A DNA stretch of 64,000 nucleotides from Patella vulgata (Eukaryota; Mollusca; Gastropoda; Patellidae), in assembly GCF_932274485.2 (NCBI RefSeq), contig NC_065882.2, positions 56,519,431 to 56,583,430 on the forward strand, given 5' to 3'. The notes under the pieces were generated by a model, which searched no databases, was not told the DNA's origin, and was given only the letters and a program-made list of their open reading frames with translations. Below, in pieces: positions 23,088 through 32,283 of the stretch. The number at the start of each line of letters is the position of its first letter. The stretch's first letter is position 1. The position numbers were made by a program, and so were the translations under genes.

Positions 23088-25044
23088 CCCAGCATTTAAA
23101 ACAACTGTGTGTTACACTTCCTGCAGGAGGGTACCCGAAAGAATAGGTAGCTGGTATAACGTCCACTGGACACAAACTAGGTCATTTCGGGAACTAACAC
23201 ATTGGACAGGCGATCCTACTTCATGTCAGGTACAACCAGGGATTCGAAACAACGAGGATACATATAATTACAAGTATAAGTCTAATGAACTCAAAAATAA
23301 AACATCTTTATGTCTCCACAACTCAGCTCCAGTTCGAGCGGCTAAGGCCAGATGTTGGGATAATTGTCATCCCAAATGCTTTATGACCCCAATACTTCAC
23401 ACCAAATTTGAAAAGAATCCGTTATAAACTATAGGCTGTATCGCATTCAAAAGGTTTTCAGCAAATGGAGCTTAACTCTGGTATGGGTGTGTCCTCTCAT
23501 GAACACAATGATTCATAACGAATTTTAAATGAATTCGTCACGCTTAAATATGGGCGGCCGAAAAGAGTGTGTTACTTGCCTTGATATCGTGATGACATTT
23601 CAAAATTCTTCTAAATGTTGGTTTAATTTAATTGAATTTTTTAAAATCTGTTCTTTTCATTCAAGAAACAACTAACGGATAGAGTGCAAAAGACCAGTAG
23701 TACTTTAGTAAATCATAAAGACTTTAAGTAAGTATAGAGCATGTATCTTTGGCAACGTATATGTATTCACATTTGGACGTTGGGGGCTACAATGTAGCTT
23801 ATGTCTCTTTATAAAGTAGACAACTTAACAATACATCTGTTTCATCCCCCACCCTACATAGAAATAGTGTTATTGTGTCCAAAAGATCTGACGGGAAGCT
23901 ATCTAGCCTAAGCAGAAAATACTCATCACCCAACTTGATCAAAACATTTACATAATGAACAACTACGCCAGGTTTGAACATTCTACCTCAATAATTAAAA
24001 CTATAATGTCATGTCATTCAACCAATGAAAATGATGCTTATCTCTGCAGAAAATGCTCATCGTCTAACACAGTCAAGAAATCCATCTGTTGAATAACTAC
24101 ACCACATGTGAACATTAGAAGCAACTATATTTAACGTCATTGTGTCTCAAAGGGTTTAACGTACAGTCAGACCAACGGACAAATGCGTAGCCTTAGTATA
24201 AAATACTCAGTGACGGACGTTTGAACATACTACCTCAATAAGAAGCAGACTTATTTTGTCCCAAGAGGTTTGTCAGACAAAAGACAGCTGCTTAGTCCAC
24301 AGTCCACTTAGTTTAATTATTCAACTAAACTAACATTTACTTTGAAGCGGAATTGTGCCCCAAAGTCTCGACCAACAGACTAAGTAAATTTGCTCATCAT
24401 TGAACTCGTTCAAATGGTAATACGTATGCGAACATATTTAATAGTGCGTGTAATTAAAATCAGTCTCTGTCATTTTCAGGACAAAAGAATTCGTAAAGCT
24501 GCAAGTGTATTATCAAGAGTTAGTGTTTAAAAGAATAGAAAATACGAAATCGTATGAGGTAAGTTATGAATATTTATGTGTAAACAATATTTAATTCCAA
24601 CTGGATGAAAGGGCCAGGGAACAGGCATAAGCTCTACCACTCCCTCTGCTCTTACAAAGGATTATAAAATATAAGACATGATTTAATGAAAAGTAACCAA
24701 TAGAATTAACACAATTTAAGATAAGAATACTTTAGCATACAGAAGCTAAAGCGCTTTGATTTGGGTTAAATAAAGTGTTCAATTGGGAAGATCTGATATT
24801 TTATTTCGAACATTGATGAAACAAAATCAAAAAAGATTAAATGACATGTATTTCTAATATATTTCAGTCAATGAATCTGATCAGTGATATTGGTGGTCAG
24901 TTGGGTCTATGGTTGGGTTTATCAGCTATAACTATTGGTGAACTTATTAGCTTTTTGCTTATGGTATGTAGGGCGATGTACATCAAGCTATTACCAAGGA
25001 AGATAACTCCTGTGACCAAAGTGAAGCTGGACAACATGCGTTAA
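10693..25044 (+). CDS. FaNaC-like DEG/ENaC sodium channel, gene 1 (complete, 11 exons)
   Basis: Join 10693-10925, 12193-12404, 12537-13182, 18330-18433, 20386-20549, 21410-21626, 21800-21878, 22669-22726, 23666-23727, 24480-24558, 24868-25044: 2031 nt, 676 aa, all junctions GT/AG and in phase. Family marks in order: cytoplasmic N-terminus, TM1 (about residues 54-76), post-TM1 block FPSVTVCNMNP, GNCFTFN, palm motif AGVRVVVHPRNTMP, a Cys-rich region (SCMKSCYQ, EECNC, CPQAC), WPSDAY, then DIGGQLGLWLGLS (residues 625-637) with the GxS selectivity filter and TM2. AGVRVVVH and the following block are closest to molluscan FMRFamide-gated channels (from memory). The usual HG before TM1 is TA (residues 40-41). 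Residues 167-270 are four 27-aa repeats absent from the neighbouring paralogue. The ligand is unknown; other peptide-gated or orphan members of the same clade are possible. Confidence 0.93.
11271..11842 (+). mobile_element. Non-autonomous Helitron-like element
   Basis: Begins TCTATATATATATTTGTGAC after an A (11270), passes through (GTCT)n, and ends GAGCGAATCCGGGTATCC...CTAG followed by T (11843). TC at the 5' end, CTAG at the 3' end and insertion between A and T fit Helitrons, and the GAGCGAANCCGGG subterminal segment is typical of their 3' ends. The core is 3-4 tandem copies of a 146-147 bp unit, starting TAACATAGGCCAGGTGGCG at 11324, 11470, 11617 and 11763; each unit holds a CCCCGAGC...GTTCGGGG hairpin. 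No Rep/helicase coding is present. It lies in intron 1 of gene 1. Confidence 0.8.
12193..12404 (+). CDS. Gene 1 exon 2: post-TM1 domain
   Basis: Follows TTTTTCAG. Encodes FFLYPSDVRIELNSM and LDFPSVTVCNMNP, the conserved post-TM1 block of DEG/ENaC proteins. Same length (212 nt) as exon 2 of gene 2. Ends CCT G|GTAAGA in phase 1. Confidence 0.93.
12537..13182 (+). CDS. Gene 1 exon 3: extracellular finger region with repeats
   Basis: Opens in phase 1 after TTTGCTAG. The first part encodes a hydrophilic Gln/Pro/Thr-rich stretch including four 27-aa repeats; the second part (from NQWDILDQQEVDGFY) aligns with gene 2 and ends with KTFLINCKYGGYPCSPQ. It is 300 nt longer than the equivalent exon of gene 2 (646 against 346 nt). 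The antisense open frame here is a shadow of the repeats. Confidence 0.9.
12590..12901 (+). repeat. Four in-frame 81-bp coding repeats
   Basis: Units at 12590-12670, 12671-12751, 12752-12832 and 12833-12901 (last one partial). Consensus residues: QPPKQLSTT-S---LVTDTQQ followed by QEPENK. The unit length is a multiple of three, so copy-number change keeps the frame. Gene 2 has nothing equivalent. Confidence 0.93.
13183..13976. other. Gene 1 intron 3, left part
   Basis: No coding signal. Contains a TCTGTC-rich stretch (about 13300-13325) followed by sequence resembling diverged repeat DNA of the kind that also starts at 44130 (TCTGTCTG then GTCACAC). No ends could be defined. Confidence 0.4.
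13977..14453. mobile_element. MITE with long terminal inverted repeats and TA flanks
   Basis: GAGCCCAGGGGGTTAACC...GAAAAGTGT at 13985-14016 is the exact reverse complement of 14414-14445. The similarity extends outward with mismatches to TAGA...TCTA, giving TA at both borders (13977-13978, 14452-14453), as expected of Tc1/mariner-type target duplication. The interior (about 410 bp) has CTAATCTAGCCTAG twice and no coding capacity. Confidence 0.75.
14622..15185. repeat. 51-bp minisatellite, about 11 copies
   Basis: Unit landmark CTGTGGGCAATACCCCTCAA recurs at 51-bp spacing (14669, 14720, 14771, 14822, 14873, 14924, 14975), then with small indels to about 15180. The unit is 17 codons long, so one frame stays open over several copies (14822-15043); there is no sign that it is translated, and it lies within intron 3. 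Confidence 0.92.
15600..16670. repeat. ~150-bp intronic tandem repeats, array 1
   Basis: About five diverged copies of a unit containing GTTTCAGCCATGTAACTGATGACC, then GGGCGTGGTC...CAGACTTT and CTGACTTGGGGAAAGCCCC. The last copy is interrupted by a SINE-A (16261-16631). No coding content. Confidence 0.8.
16261..16631 (-). mobile_element. SINE-A, full-length, with 15-bp target-site duplication
   Basis: Flanked by CCCCAGAAATTTTGG at 16246-16260 and again at 16632-16646, so the inserted DNA is about 371 bp. On the minus strand it begins with a tRNA-like head (A-box-like GTGGCTAAGTTGGTAAGAC, B-box-like GTGTTCGATCC) and ends with GGACGTTTAACCCC followed by (ATTTC)n. The body is the sequence shared by every unit of the satellite at 1-3240. 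The insertion split a tandem-repeat monomer cleanly. Confidence 0.93.
16670..18130. repeat. ~150-bp intronic tandem repeats, array 2
   Basis: Diverged repeats with landmarks TTTTTGTGTTTATCGTCT, ACAATTCTGAATGGAT, CCTTATACACTAAGGA, TTGATTTTGGTGCATG and CCCCAGGGGCAGAGCCACGCCC. The same family occurs at 51240-51910 in intron 1 of gene 2. No gene. Confidence 0.8.
18330..18433 (+). CDS. Gene 1 exon 4: GNCFTFN segment
   Basis: Follows GTGTTACAG. Encodes NFTTFNNPTYGNCFTFNHPE and TTTFPGPLFG, the conserved palm/beta-ball segment of the family. Length 104 nt, identical to gene 2; ends TTT G|GTGAGC. Confidence 0.94.
18800..19656 (-). mobile_element. Degraded piggyBac-like DNA transposon remnant
   Basis: The right end is CGCAGTGAAAGGGTTAA (TTAA at 19653-19656); its reverse complement TTAACCCTTTCACTGCG is a piggyBac-type terminus, preceded by inverted copies of ACCCGGTA. 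Inside, the minus strand at about 19160-19350 reads acidic stretches such as LLDNDSSQDSDWYYEV, like the N-terminal region of piggyBac transposases. No matching left end was found, so the left border given is a guess. Confidence 0.5.
19853..20230. repeat. Dispersed ~400-bp repeat, copy 1 of 3
   Basis: Shares landmarks GCAGGTCTTTC, CTGAAATGTTAT, AGACCATAATCAAC and CATTATCTA/TTATAG with copies at 30106-30515 and 54976-55372, all on the same strand. It lies in intron 4 of gene 1. It has no coding capacity and its class is unknown. Confidence 0.7.
20386..20549 (+). CDS. Gene 1 exon 5: palm motif AGVRVVVH
   Basis: Follows TTTTTTTAG. Encodes LSLELYLNQDEYIPALSPEA then GVRVVVHPRNTMPFP and SPGFATSIGLNA. 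49 of 55 residues match gene 2. Ends at GCA|GTAAGA, phase 0. Confidence 0.95.
20560..21300. repeat. Diverged tandem repeat family with GCGTTCACAAGGTTTTCGG core
   Basis: Several diverged units of about 130-150 bp share CACCAAATTTGAA, then CTATCGCGTTCACAAG, TTTTCGG, and GGCGCTGAATATCGATAGG. Other copies lie at about 23375-23480 and 25975-26640. Intronic here; no gene. Confidence 0.65.
21410..21626 (+). CDS. Gene 1 exon 6: Cys-rich domain
   Basis: After TTTTTAAAG. Encodes VEMIRLEPPHSDC, LSCMKSCYQMLIIEECNC and NVCNMTNNTIG. Length 217 nt, same as gene 2. The open frame continues past the GT into the intron, but the splice site is fixed by homology. Confidence 0.93.
21800..21878 (+). CDS. Gene 1 exon 7: CPQAC motif
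   Basis: After TCTTTTCAG. Encodes AQCTQNIKTSRQADYDAC then DDKCPQACY, the conserved CPxxC of the family. 79 nt, same as gene 2; ends in phase 2. Confidence 0.92.
21879..22668. other. Gene 1 intron 7
   Basis: About 790 bp, AT-rich, with nothing recognisable apart from short chance open frames. Confidence 0.6.
22669..22726 (+). CDS. Gene 1 exon 8: WPSDAYE
   Basis: After CCTTTCAG. Encodes EQRYEKSISMASWPSDAYE; the SxxxWPS motif is conserved across DEG/ENaC. The same exon start (TGAACAAAG) is what closes the window at 63992-64000. Confidence 0.92.
22839..23090 (+). mobile_element. SINE-B, full-length, tRNA-Ser-like head
   Basis: Head GTGGACGAATGGTTAAGGCG (A box) and GTGGTTTGGATTCCG (B-box-like), body with GTACGTGAGTTTCTCCGGGT, conserved 3' end GTTTGTGTCGAGTGGACGTT and a (CT)n tail to 23090. 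It lies in intron 8. No clear target duplication. Confidence 0.88.
23155..23252 (-). mobile_element. SINE-B fragment, opposite orientation
   Basis: ACGTCCACTGGACACAAACT and GGTCATTTCGGGAACTAACA match the 3' end of SINE-B on the minus strand, then jump to the TTGGACAGGCGATCCTACTT segment. Lies 65 bp from the full-length SINE-B in opposite orientation. Confidence 0.75.
23666..23727 (+). CDS. Gene 1 exon 9 (62 nt)
   Basis: Between TTCATTCAAG and GTAAGT. Encodes KQLTDRVQKTSSTLVNHKDF plus two bases. This short exon converts the phase-0 end of exon 8 to the phase-2 start required by exon 10; without it exon 10 would hit a stop. Confidence 0.85.
23760..24440. repeat. Diverged repeats in gene 1 intron 9
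   Basis: Loose repetition of AGCAGAAAATACTCATC / GCAGAAAATGCTCATCG, GTTTGAACATNCTACCTCAATAA and TTGTGTCCAAAAGATCTGAC-like strings at about 160-bp spacing. Old tandem array; no gene. Confidence 0.5.
24480..24558 (+). CDS. Gene 1 exon 10: pre-TM2 segment
   Basis: After CATTTTCAG. In the homologous frame it reads TKEFVKLQVYYQELVFKRIE then NTKSYE, the beta strand leading to TM2 (VYYxELxxKxI). Ends in phase 0. Confidence 0.92.
24868..25044 (+). CDS. Gene 1 exon 11: TM2 and C-terminus
   Basis: After ATATTTCAG. Encodes NLISDIGGQLGLWLGLS, TM2 (AITIGELISFLLMVC) and a short basic tail ending DNMR-stop. Ser at the degenerin position (before DIGGQ) and GLS as the filter are family-typical. Confidence 0.95.
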   Translation, partial: SMNLISDIGGQLGLWLGLSAITIGELISFLLMVCRAMYIKLLPRKITPVTKVKLDNMR

Positions 25045-25960
25045 ACAAACAAAACACCAAAACATATAAAAAAATATATAATTTACCTGCATTGTATCTG
25101 GTGTATTCGTTCTTTGAATGGTTATTATTCAATCAAATTATGTTGTCATATTATTGACATTCCAAAGGGAATGTATAACGTGTGTTTTAAACATGAGACA
25201 AAAAAATATTTATGCATACAAAATTATTATTATTGTTATTATTATCTAATAGGCGGCAGGACGATTTACCCAATACTACCCAGTACAACCTAATACTACC
25301 ATATACTACCACATTATTGTGAAAAAAACTTGACAGAACCATTCTGTTATATAAAACAAAAATTGAGTTAATTTAAGGAAAACTTGCAAAAAATGTATTG
25401 CTAAAGTGATGGTCGATGTCTCACCATTCCCTTGTTAACCCAACTACGGACAAAAATTAACCCATACCACCAAAAAGCAATCTGAGATAACAGTATTTGA
25501 ATAACAACACCCGGAATTGATGTTATTGCGTTTAGCCTGCTCTAAAAGACGACAGTGCATCCATTTCAACATGGCTGCAATCTGCTATCATTGGGTCGTC
25601 CTGTTCAAATACAGTCCATTATGGGATATTAATTCTTCAAACAAATGTTGTGATATACCGCTTGTCATGACACAGTAAATAGGGGGTAACTCGGGATAGG
25701 CCAGTTGAGCACTATTGAATGTTAACTTCTTTGTTGCATAAAATACTGGTGATGATCATGAACTTTTTTGTGGTAAGGCGAACCAACTGAAAAGGGGCAC
25801 ACTACCTGTTCGACGAGTAAACTGAGGTAAAAATTGTTCGTCTCTCCTCCATTCGCTCTTCTAATTTACTTATTTGGAAAGTCTATGCATTACATTCAGT
25901 CTATGCATTCCACTTAATTACTTTATATAACACGTTAGGGTCATAAGGAAAGCCTGGAAG
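25045..25960. other. Downstream flank of gene 1
   Basis: No canonical AATAAA close to the stop codon. AT-rich with a short run of CCCAATACTACCCAGTACAA-like degenerate repeats at about 25268-25310. No gene. Confidence 0.5.
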
Positions 25961-25974
25961 GTGATCATTTTTTA

Positions 25975-26640
25975 TTAGGATATCCTTGGAAGCGAAAGTT
26001 TAATGTGTTCATCCTCCCAATGCTCCAAACCAAATTTGAAACAAATCCATTAAAGACTGTAACCTCTATCATGTCGTGGATGGTCGTGAACACTGAATAT
26101 CAAGGTGTTTGAAAAAGAGGGGTTAACCGTTTGACGAGAAAGTGACAGGCCGCGGAATATTCATAAGGTTTACCCTATTATCCTTCACTCGAGATTTGAA
26201 AAAACAAATTGTTAACCTATATCGCGTTCACAAGCTTTCAGGTAAAGAGGTGGGCGGGGGGAGGGGGGTCTAGGTCTGATCCGGAATAGAAGGTCGTGAA
26301 TGCCGATGATTGATTGAATCTGTACTCTCCCCAGTTAAAAACTATGGCCTCTATCGCGTTCACAAAGTTTTCGGAAAAGTGGACACAAATCTGGAACGGA
26401 AAGACGTGGAACGCAGAATATCGATAGACCAAATTTGAAAAGTTGTGGAATGTTGAATATCGATAGATTTGACCATTGGGGAACCCAATGATTCATATCA
26501 ATTTGAATCGTTTTTACAATGTTTTCGGAAAAGAGGGCATAACTCCAGAATGTCGACAGGGTTGTCCTCTTATGACCTCAAGGCTTCACGCCAAATTTGA
26601 AACAAATCCTCTGTCGTTTGTGGATCAGCCATTTCAAATT
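25975..26640. repeat. GCGTTCACAAGG repeat family, intergenic copy
   Basis: Four to five diverged units with ACCAAATTTGAAACAAATC, CCTCTATCGCGTTCACAAAG, TTTTCGGAAAAG and GAATATCGATAG. Same family as 20560-21300. Confidence 0.65.
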
Positions 26641-26837
26641 GACATGTGAAATGAGTTGTGCTTTGTCCATTACAAAACACAGAGGTTAAAATATTCACTG
26701 TGTCTTAAATATTGGATATCGGCAGACCGTATACTATGTTCACGGTAAGATAACATTAATATTGATTGAAATAGAACGATACTGACTTCTAATGAATGGT
26801 TTTAATTTCGGATATTATGGATAATTTTGAGTTAGAG

Positions 26838-27000
26838 ATTTGCGCCCTTTAAGGCCTAATATACTCTATCTCAATATGGACATTTTTTTATGTAAGACAT
26901 TTTTTTTATATATTTGTTAGTTTATTTACACATTAAAATGTCAGCCACGCATTTATTAATGATCTTGCGATTTCTAACAGTTCACCATTCACAATTTAAG
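26838..27000. repeat. Dispersed repeat, intact copy
   Basis: Starts GATTTGCGCCCTTTAAGGCC and ends TTCTAACAGTTCACCAT. A second copy about 1 kb downstream (27821-28235) is interrupted by a LINE 3' end. Confidence 0.85.
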
Positions 27001-27820
27001 TGTTTTGCATAAAAATCTAATTAATTGGCAATATATAAAGGCAATTATTAATTTAGAACATATAACGATGAGGTGACACGAAGTTCAACATCATAATAAT
27101 ACTAAGTATGTTGTTTAGACGAGCACTTGATGTATCCTCGTTTTCCCGAAGCCTGAATTGAAGGACAGTTAAACACTGATTCGATCTAATTAGCTTTCGG
27201 GAATGAGAAAATTAGAAAATAAAATTAAGAGGTAACAGCGAAAAACTAGATGTGACTCCCTTTGGTAAATGTACGTTAAATATTTGAATTATTCGGTTAT
27301 GGATTCGGTTGCCCATGAGTAGTTTCAGTTATATTTGTTTACTTCTAGCTGTATATATGTATATCCCCAGTGGTTACCTCTTTAGCAATTAATGTGAGTT
27401 GCTATCTATAAATGTATTATTATAGATAAAAGTTTTAAATGGAAGTAATTAATGATCCCCACCCTGTTTAATGGCATCTGTTTAGTTAATCGTGTACACT
27501 GTACACAATCATCGGGCAATTGATATTTGTATGCAGTATTGAAGCTACACAAATATTAAACTCACGATCATTATACGAAGGGAAGAACAGGTTGTTATCA
27601 TCTAGATAAAATCAATGATTCTATACACACGTATAAAATATACAATTACTTATACTTAGATACTAAGATCAATGCAATGTTTTGCATGATTTCGTCAATA
27701 GTAGGTTATATTGTACTGGTTTGTTTTTAGAGAGAAAAGATATCATTTATTTGGATAATTTGTTTTGCCGCTATATACAAAATCAATAAGCAACTAATAT
27801 ATTCAATGAATGTTCATGTA
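27001..27820. other. AT-rich intergenic DNA
   Basis: Nothing recognised between the two copies of the dispersed repeat. Confidence 0.5.
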
Positions 27821-28235
27821 GGATTTGCGCACTTTAAGGCCTAATATACTCTATCTCAATATGGCCATTTTTTTATGCAAGACATTTTTTTTTATATATT
27901 TGTTAGTTTATTTACACATTAAAGATTCCCCTTCCCTGCCTGTTTTTAAGAAAAAGTTAAAGACCCACCTTTTTAAAAGCCATTTTAATTGCTAAATGCT
28001 TAAGCTTTTTCAGAGTTTACTTTTTTATTATTGTATACCATATTTTATTCTAATTGTGCAATGTTCTTATTATTGAGATGTTTTATATTTTATACCTTTA
28101 CAATAATGTAATAGCGCCATAGAGCAATCTAAGTATTGGATTATAGGCGCTCTATAAATAAATTATTATTATTATTATTATTAAAATGTCAACCACGCAT
28201 TTATTAATGATCTCGCGATTTCTAACAGTTCACCA
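27821..28235. repeat. Dispersed repeat, interrupted copy
   Basis: The same sequence as 26838-27000, broken at ...TTTACACATTAAA (27924) and resuming at AAAATGTCAACCACGCATTT (about 28184). Confidence 0.85.
27925..28184 (+). mobile_element. LINE 3' end with (ATT)n tail
   Basis: About 260 bp inserted in the repeat above. The start reads like the last residues of a non-LTR reverse transcriptase (FKKKLKTHLFKSHFNC-stop), then GGCGCTCTATAAATAAATTA followed by (ATT)n, typical of L2/CR1-like 3' ends. Very short 5'-truncated copy. Confidence 0.75.
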
Positions 28236-29380
28236 TCCACATGGGGTCGGGAGTGGTTGCATTATAACGAGAGTAGAAACTGAAAACCCGTTGAGATTAT
28301 AAATAATTGTCCAAAACATCATCATGCATATATTTATATGATTATATTCCAACGCTTTGTGGATTCCGCCCACACGGTTAAACAATAAACATTTGTATGG
28401 TGATGTCAGGGCCGTATTAAGCGTACATGGGGCCTCTGGCTGGAAAAGGTCAAGGGTACCTTACATCAACAGTGAAAAGAGTGAATACCCCGGCGCATGC
28501 CCCCGGGTTTCTTTGCCATAGATGCGAAAATTTGATGGCCCCATTGTTAAACTCTACCTTAATATGTGACATATTTATTTATGTTACAAAATCATTTTTA
28601 GAACTAATTAACATTTGGAGGTAGCATGCAGCTCAGTCAGCATCTCTTTAATCCGACCCTGGGTGATAAAATTGTTAACGACATCACTCATTGTGTCGTT
28701 AGTGTTTATCCTTGCTTTTAAACAAATTGTAATAATTTGTACGACTGTTAGGTCCATTTATTGTAGTCCCGAACAACTATCTGAAGTTCCCTGGTACCTT
28801 TTTTTTAAACAAAACAACAAAAAAGAACGCCCAGTTGCCCGTTGGAATAGAAGCATTCCCCATCTGTCTGGATAACATGACAATTCACTGCTATACTTTC
28901 GAATTCGTATTGTTTTCTTGCTGTGTTTTAATTACCCCCTGTAGCAAAGTTTACAACCACTTTTAAAAAATTGGAAGTGGCGGACATATATAAAATGTGT
29001 AATAATATTGCTAGAATTTTTGCTCTTGAAATAAGATGCCTTTATATTTCATTAATTAATATCTTTGGCAAATTAGTAATTTCAAACATATTCACATATA
29101 TAGTGTGCACTAAATCAACTTAGTCTGTAATTGACAGTTGACATATAAAAAAGAGCTCTTTATCGAAAACATATGTCAATTATTTACCACCAGAATTACA
29201 CGTGAGTGGAATTATTCTAATTGCATCATTTGATTTAAAGTAACCAATCATTTTGTTAATTACACAAGTTCAGGGCCATGATCACGCTTTATGGTGCATG
29301 ATATTCATTTACCTTTAAAAGAAACCGGGGAACCCTGTAAGTCAGACTTGCATTAGATTCCAGAGATCGAGGGTACATCT
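28236..29380. other. Intergenic DNA without recognised features
   Basis: AT-rich. Open frames at 28427-28875 have no family resemblance. Confidence 0.5.
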
Positions 29381-29439
29381 GAGTTCCTAGACAGCCGAGA
29401 GGCTGGATAAGGTGGAAAAGTGGTTTTAGCTATATAGTA

Positions 29440-29625
29440 TTATAATTTGTGCTATGCTTGTATACCTGTATTCAGTTATATGCTATATAAAATGTAGAAG
29501 CGAACTATGCATTATTGTTCCTGGTAAGACAAACGTCTTAAGAAACTGGAAGAAGTAAATACACAACGTGAAGCAGAAGTAAAGACAGCTAGAGACAAAT
29601 TCTAGACGATCACAAGGCTACAGAA
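29440..29625. repeat. Dispersed repeat, copy 1 (partner at 36560)
   Basis: Shares CTATGCTTGTA, AGAAGCGAACT, TATTGTTCCTG and CTAGACGATCACAAGGCTA with 36560-36745, with moderate divergence. Nature unknown. Confidence 0.55.
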
Positions 29626-30105
29626 ATATGTAGTAAGAAAAGATGCATGGGTCGTACGTAGGATGTGGCGACCGGTTTCCCATAGACGCTCTCCACGTCA
29701 GACAGAAGACTTATGGTGCTACAAATGTCCCGGTTAACATTTTCAAACGGCTAAAATATTTTGAGCTGAAACTTTCAGATAGTGCAAATAGACTGCCTAT
29801 TCACATTTTGGCAGTTTTTAATTTCTTTTTTAATAAGCTATCGACCCCAGAATATATATGCATCAAAAGGAACAAATAATGTCTAATATAAATATTGTTA
29901 TTCATCTTGATTTATAAAACGACATCCAACAATCTGTTTCTTGTGTACATTATCAGATTGGATATTGTAATTTTGTTTCCCGATGTGTTAGATAATGCAC
30001 AGATCTAATCAAAATAATATCAGAGAAATAATCTTCACTTTACAATAGAATTAGTTATGGTGTGTATATCGAAAAAAACGATTCATTAATCAATACATTA
30101 CAGTT

Positions 30106-30515
30106 AAACATACATTATGCAAGAGCTAAATCTGTCTATTGCAGGTCTTTCTTCGGGCCTGAAATGTTATCTAAATTATTAATTAGACATTCATTAACCT
30201 ATCCAGACCATAATCAACTCTAGATGGTTATGCTAGCCTGCGATCTTTAGTGGATTATGAGCCGATTTACTGCATAACTTTCCTTCACGATTTAACGATT
30301 AAATGGATAATCGAGACTATGCTGTTTATCGTACTGACTTTAGTATTGATGATATTTAGAGACTAGGCGGAAATTTCAACCGCTTAGTTCTCGGTTCATA
30401 GTGGATCAATTTGAATGAAATTTTCAGCAAATTGCCATTACATTATCTAGTTTTTAACTATTATAGTGAGAACTGCCAAACTCGTTATCGAATCTCCCAT
30501 AATGTATCTTTAAAC
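30106..30515. repeat. Dispersed ~400-bp repeat, copy 2 of 3
   Basis: See landmarks GCAGGTCTTTC, CTGAAATGTTAT and AGACCATAATCAACTC shared with 19853-20230 and 54976-55372. Confidence 0.75.
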
Positions 30516-30965
30516 GAATCCGTAATTGAGTGGCCTGCTAAATTTTGCCAAGAGGTAATTTAAACAACTTGTAAGGATATTTTTCTAGTTGTTACACCAT
30601 GCAAGATATGAGGCACGAAACATACGTCCATATCACCCAAGTCGCCGGAGTAGTACGCAAAATGTGCTTTTTAAGGAATCGGAAATTAAGGGTCATAACT
30701 CTTACAGTAATCATCAGAAATCGTTAGAAATTAAACCAAATAAACACAAACACTATTTATAAATTTAAAGTCGTCGTATGAAAACTTTAGCCGCTAGAGC
30801 GTTCACAAGATTTTTCGAATTGACCAAGGGCTCTAACTGTGACAGTAATTATTGAAAATCTATAGAGTTCTCTTTAACGCTCATGCGCTCATGTATTTAA
30901 ACATGATAATCTATACGACCAATGTGGGCGTATAAAAACAAAAGATTCACTGAACTATCCCCGTT

Positions 30966-32283
30966 AGGGATCTTTATCGGTACGAAAACGAATACGAAAA
31001 CGTCATCGATTCGTGTGTACTTGTGACGTCAATCCGTAATGAGTGTTCTATATGAGAATAAAATTTGACAGCTTTTAATTACAGTCAAGTGTTATTTGAA
31101 TTCATATATCTATTGTAAGCTTATACATTGTAGATGCAAAATTTTTTTTCGTCCATATGGGCTTTTCCCTGACAATTCTGAGCTAGTTCAAATTATTTAC
31201 GCATTATTCTTAATATTTCTGCAACTTTTTAAGTTCTCAACCTTTATTTCAAAGTATGTTTTTTTTTTCATTCTTAATCTTAGCTATACACTATCCTATC
31301 CATGATCGTTATTAAGACAGCAGGCTAGATAGGTTTTAAGTATGTTGTTATGTAAAATGAACGATTTCATTAGAATTACACTTCTAGAAGCAGTGACCTT
31401 GTAATCTCCCTTGATATTAAGGCATTTTTCTAGTGAAATCGACGGTCCAATATCCTTAATCAGTGTCGAAAAAACCTGACTGACTGCCACATTTTACGTC
31501 AGTGTGATCAAAATACCTTTTGTGGCTCTCATACACCACTTCTCTACACGGGTGGGACGTTTTTTGGGTTCATTTGATCTCTGTTCGTCCCGACCGCGAG
31601 CAATTTGCAAGGTAAATCGTGCACATTGCTTTGTTTACAAATGCTATGACCTGGCACTTGACCCCAGAATTTTTGACCGCAAGCGCGACCGCTGATTGGC
31701 CAAATTTTAAATAGCTGCGCAGGATCCACCTCACATCTACGCAAATATGGCTCCGCACTATAAGGAAAAAAGTCATGGATTTCTATCCTATTTGGAGCTT
31801 GAACTATTAAAATGGCAAATTTTATTGGAGAACTTTGTTGACATATTGATTGCACGATTATTGATAGTCCGATTTGTAGACCGGTTTAGCGGGAGCGAAG
31901 GTGACAAGATTTTCACCCCGAGAATGCGGCCTACCAGTGAATAACGATATGAATATGGAACTGGATTTACTTAGGTATGCAAACGAATATGTTTCTTGTT
32001 TCATATATTGAATTTCTCACAATTTTTCGAGGCTTTATGTATATTGTTGATTGTGTAGAGTTCGTAGAATGTGCTCAAAAGCAATATTTTGCGTGATTTG
32101 TTGTACATCTGCCAAAAAAATCGATTGAAAACTTTGACTTGACCGAGAAGTTCATGGAATAAAATTTAACGCTATCTAGCTATAATTATCGCACGTCAGA
32201 TTGCGAAAACGCGTGTTAAAGGATACGAAAACGAAAACGAACATATGTTCGTTCTGGTGTTCGTACCGATGCGAAAGGTCCCT
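30966..32283. mobile_element. Candidate DNA transposon with imperfect terminal inverted repeats
   Basis: AGGGATCTTTATCGGTACGA at the left is mirrored at the right by TTCGTACCGATGCGAAAGGTCCCT (one 3-bp gap, one mismatch), with GAAAACGAA-type strings inside both ends. The interior has a more GC-rich stretch (31540-31940) with a 65-aa open frame (31747-31944, MAPHYKEKSHGFLSYLELEL...) that I do not recognise. No target duplication was clear. It could be a non-autonomous element carrying captured DNA. Confidence 0.5.

Noticed and set aside
22669-24558. Direct splice of exon 8 to the exon at 24480
   Set aside because: Gives an immediate stop; a 62-nt exon at 23666-23727 restores phase and encodes expected pre-TM2 sequence.
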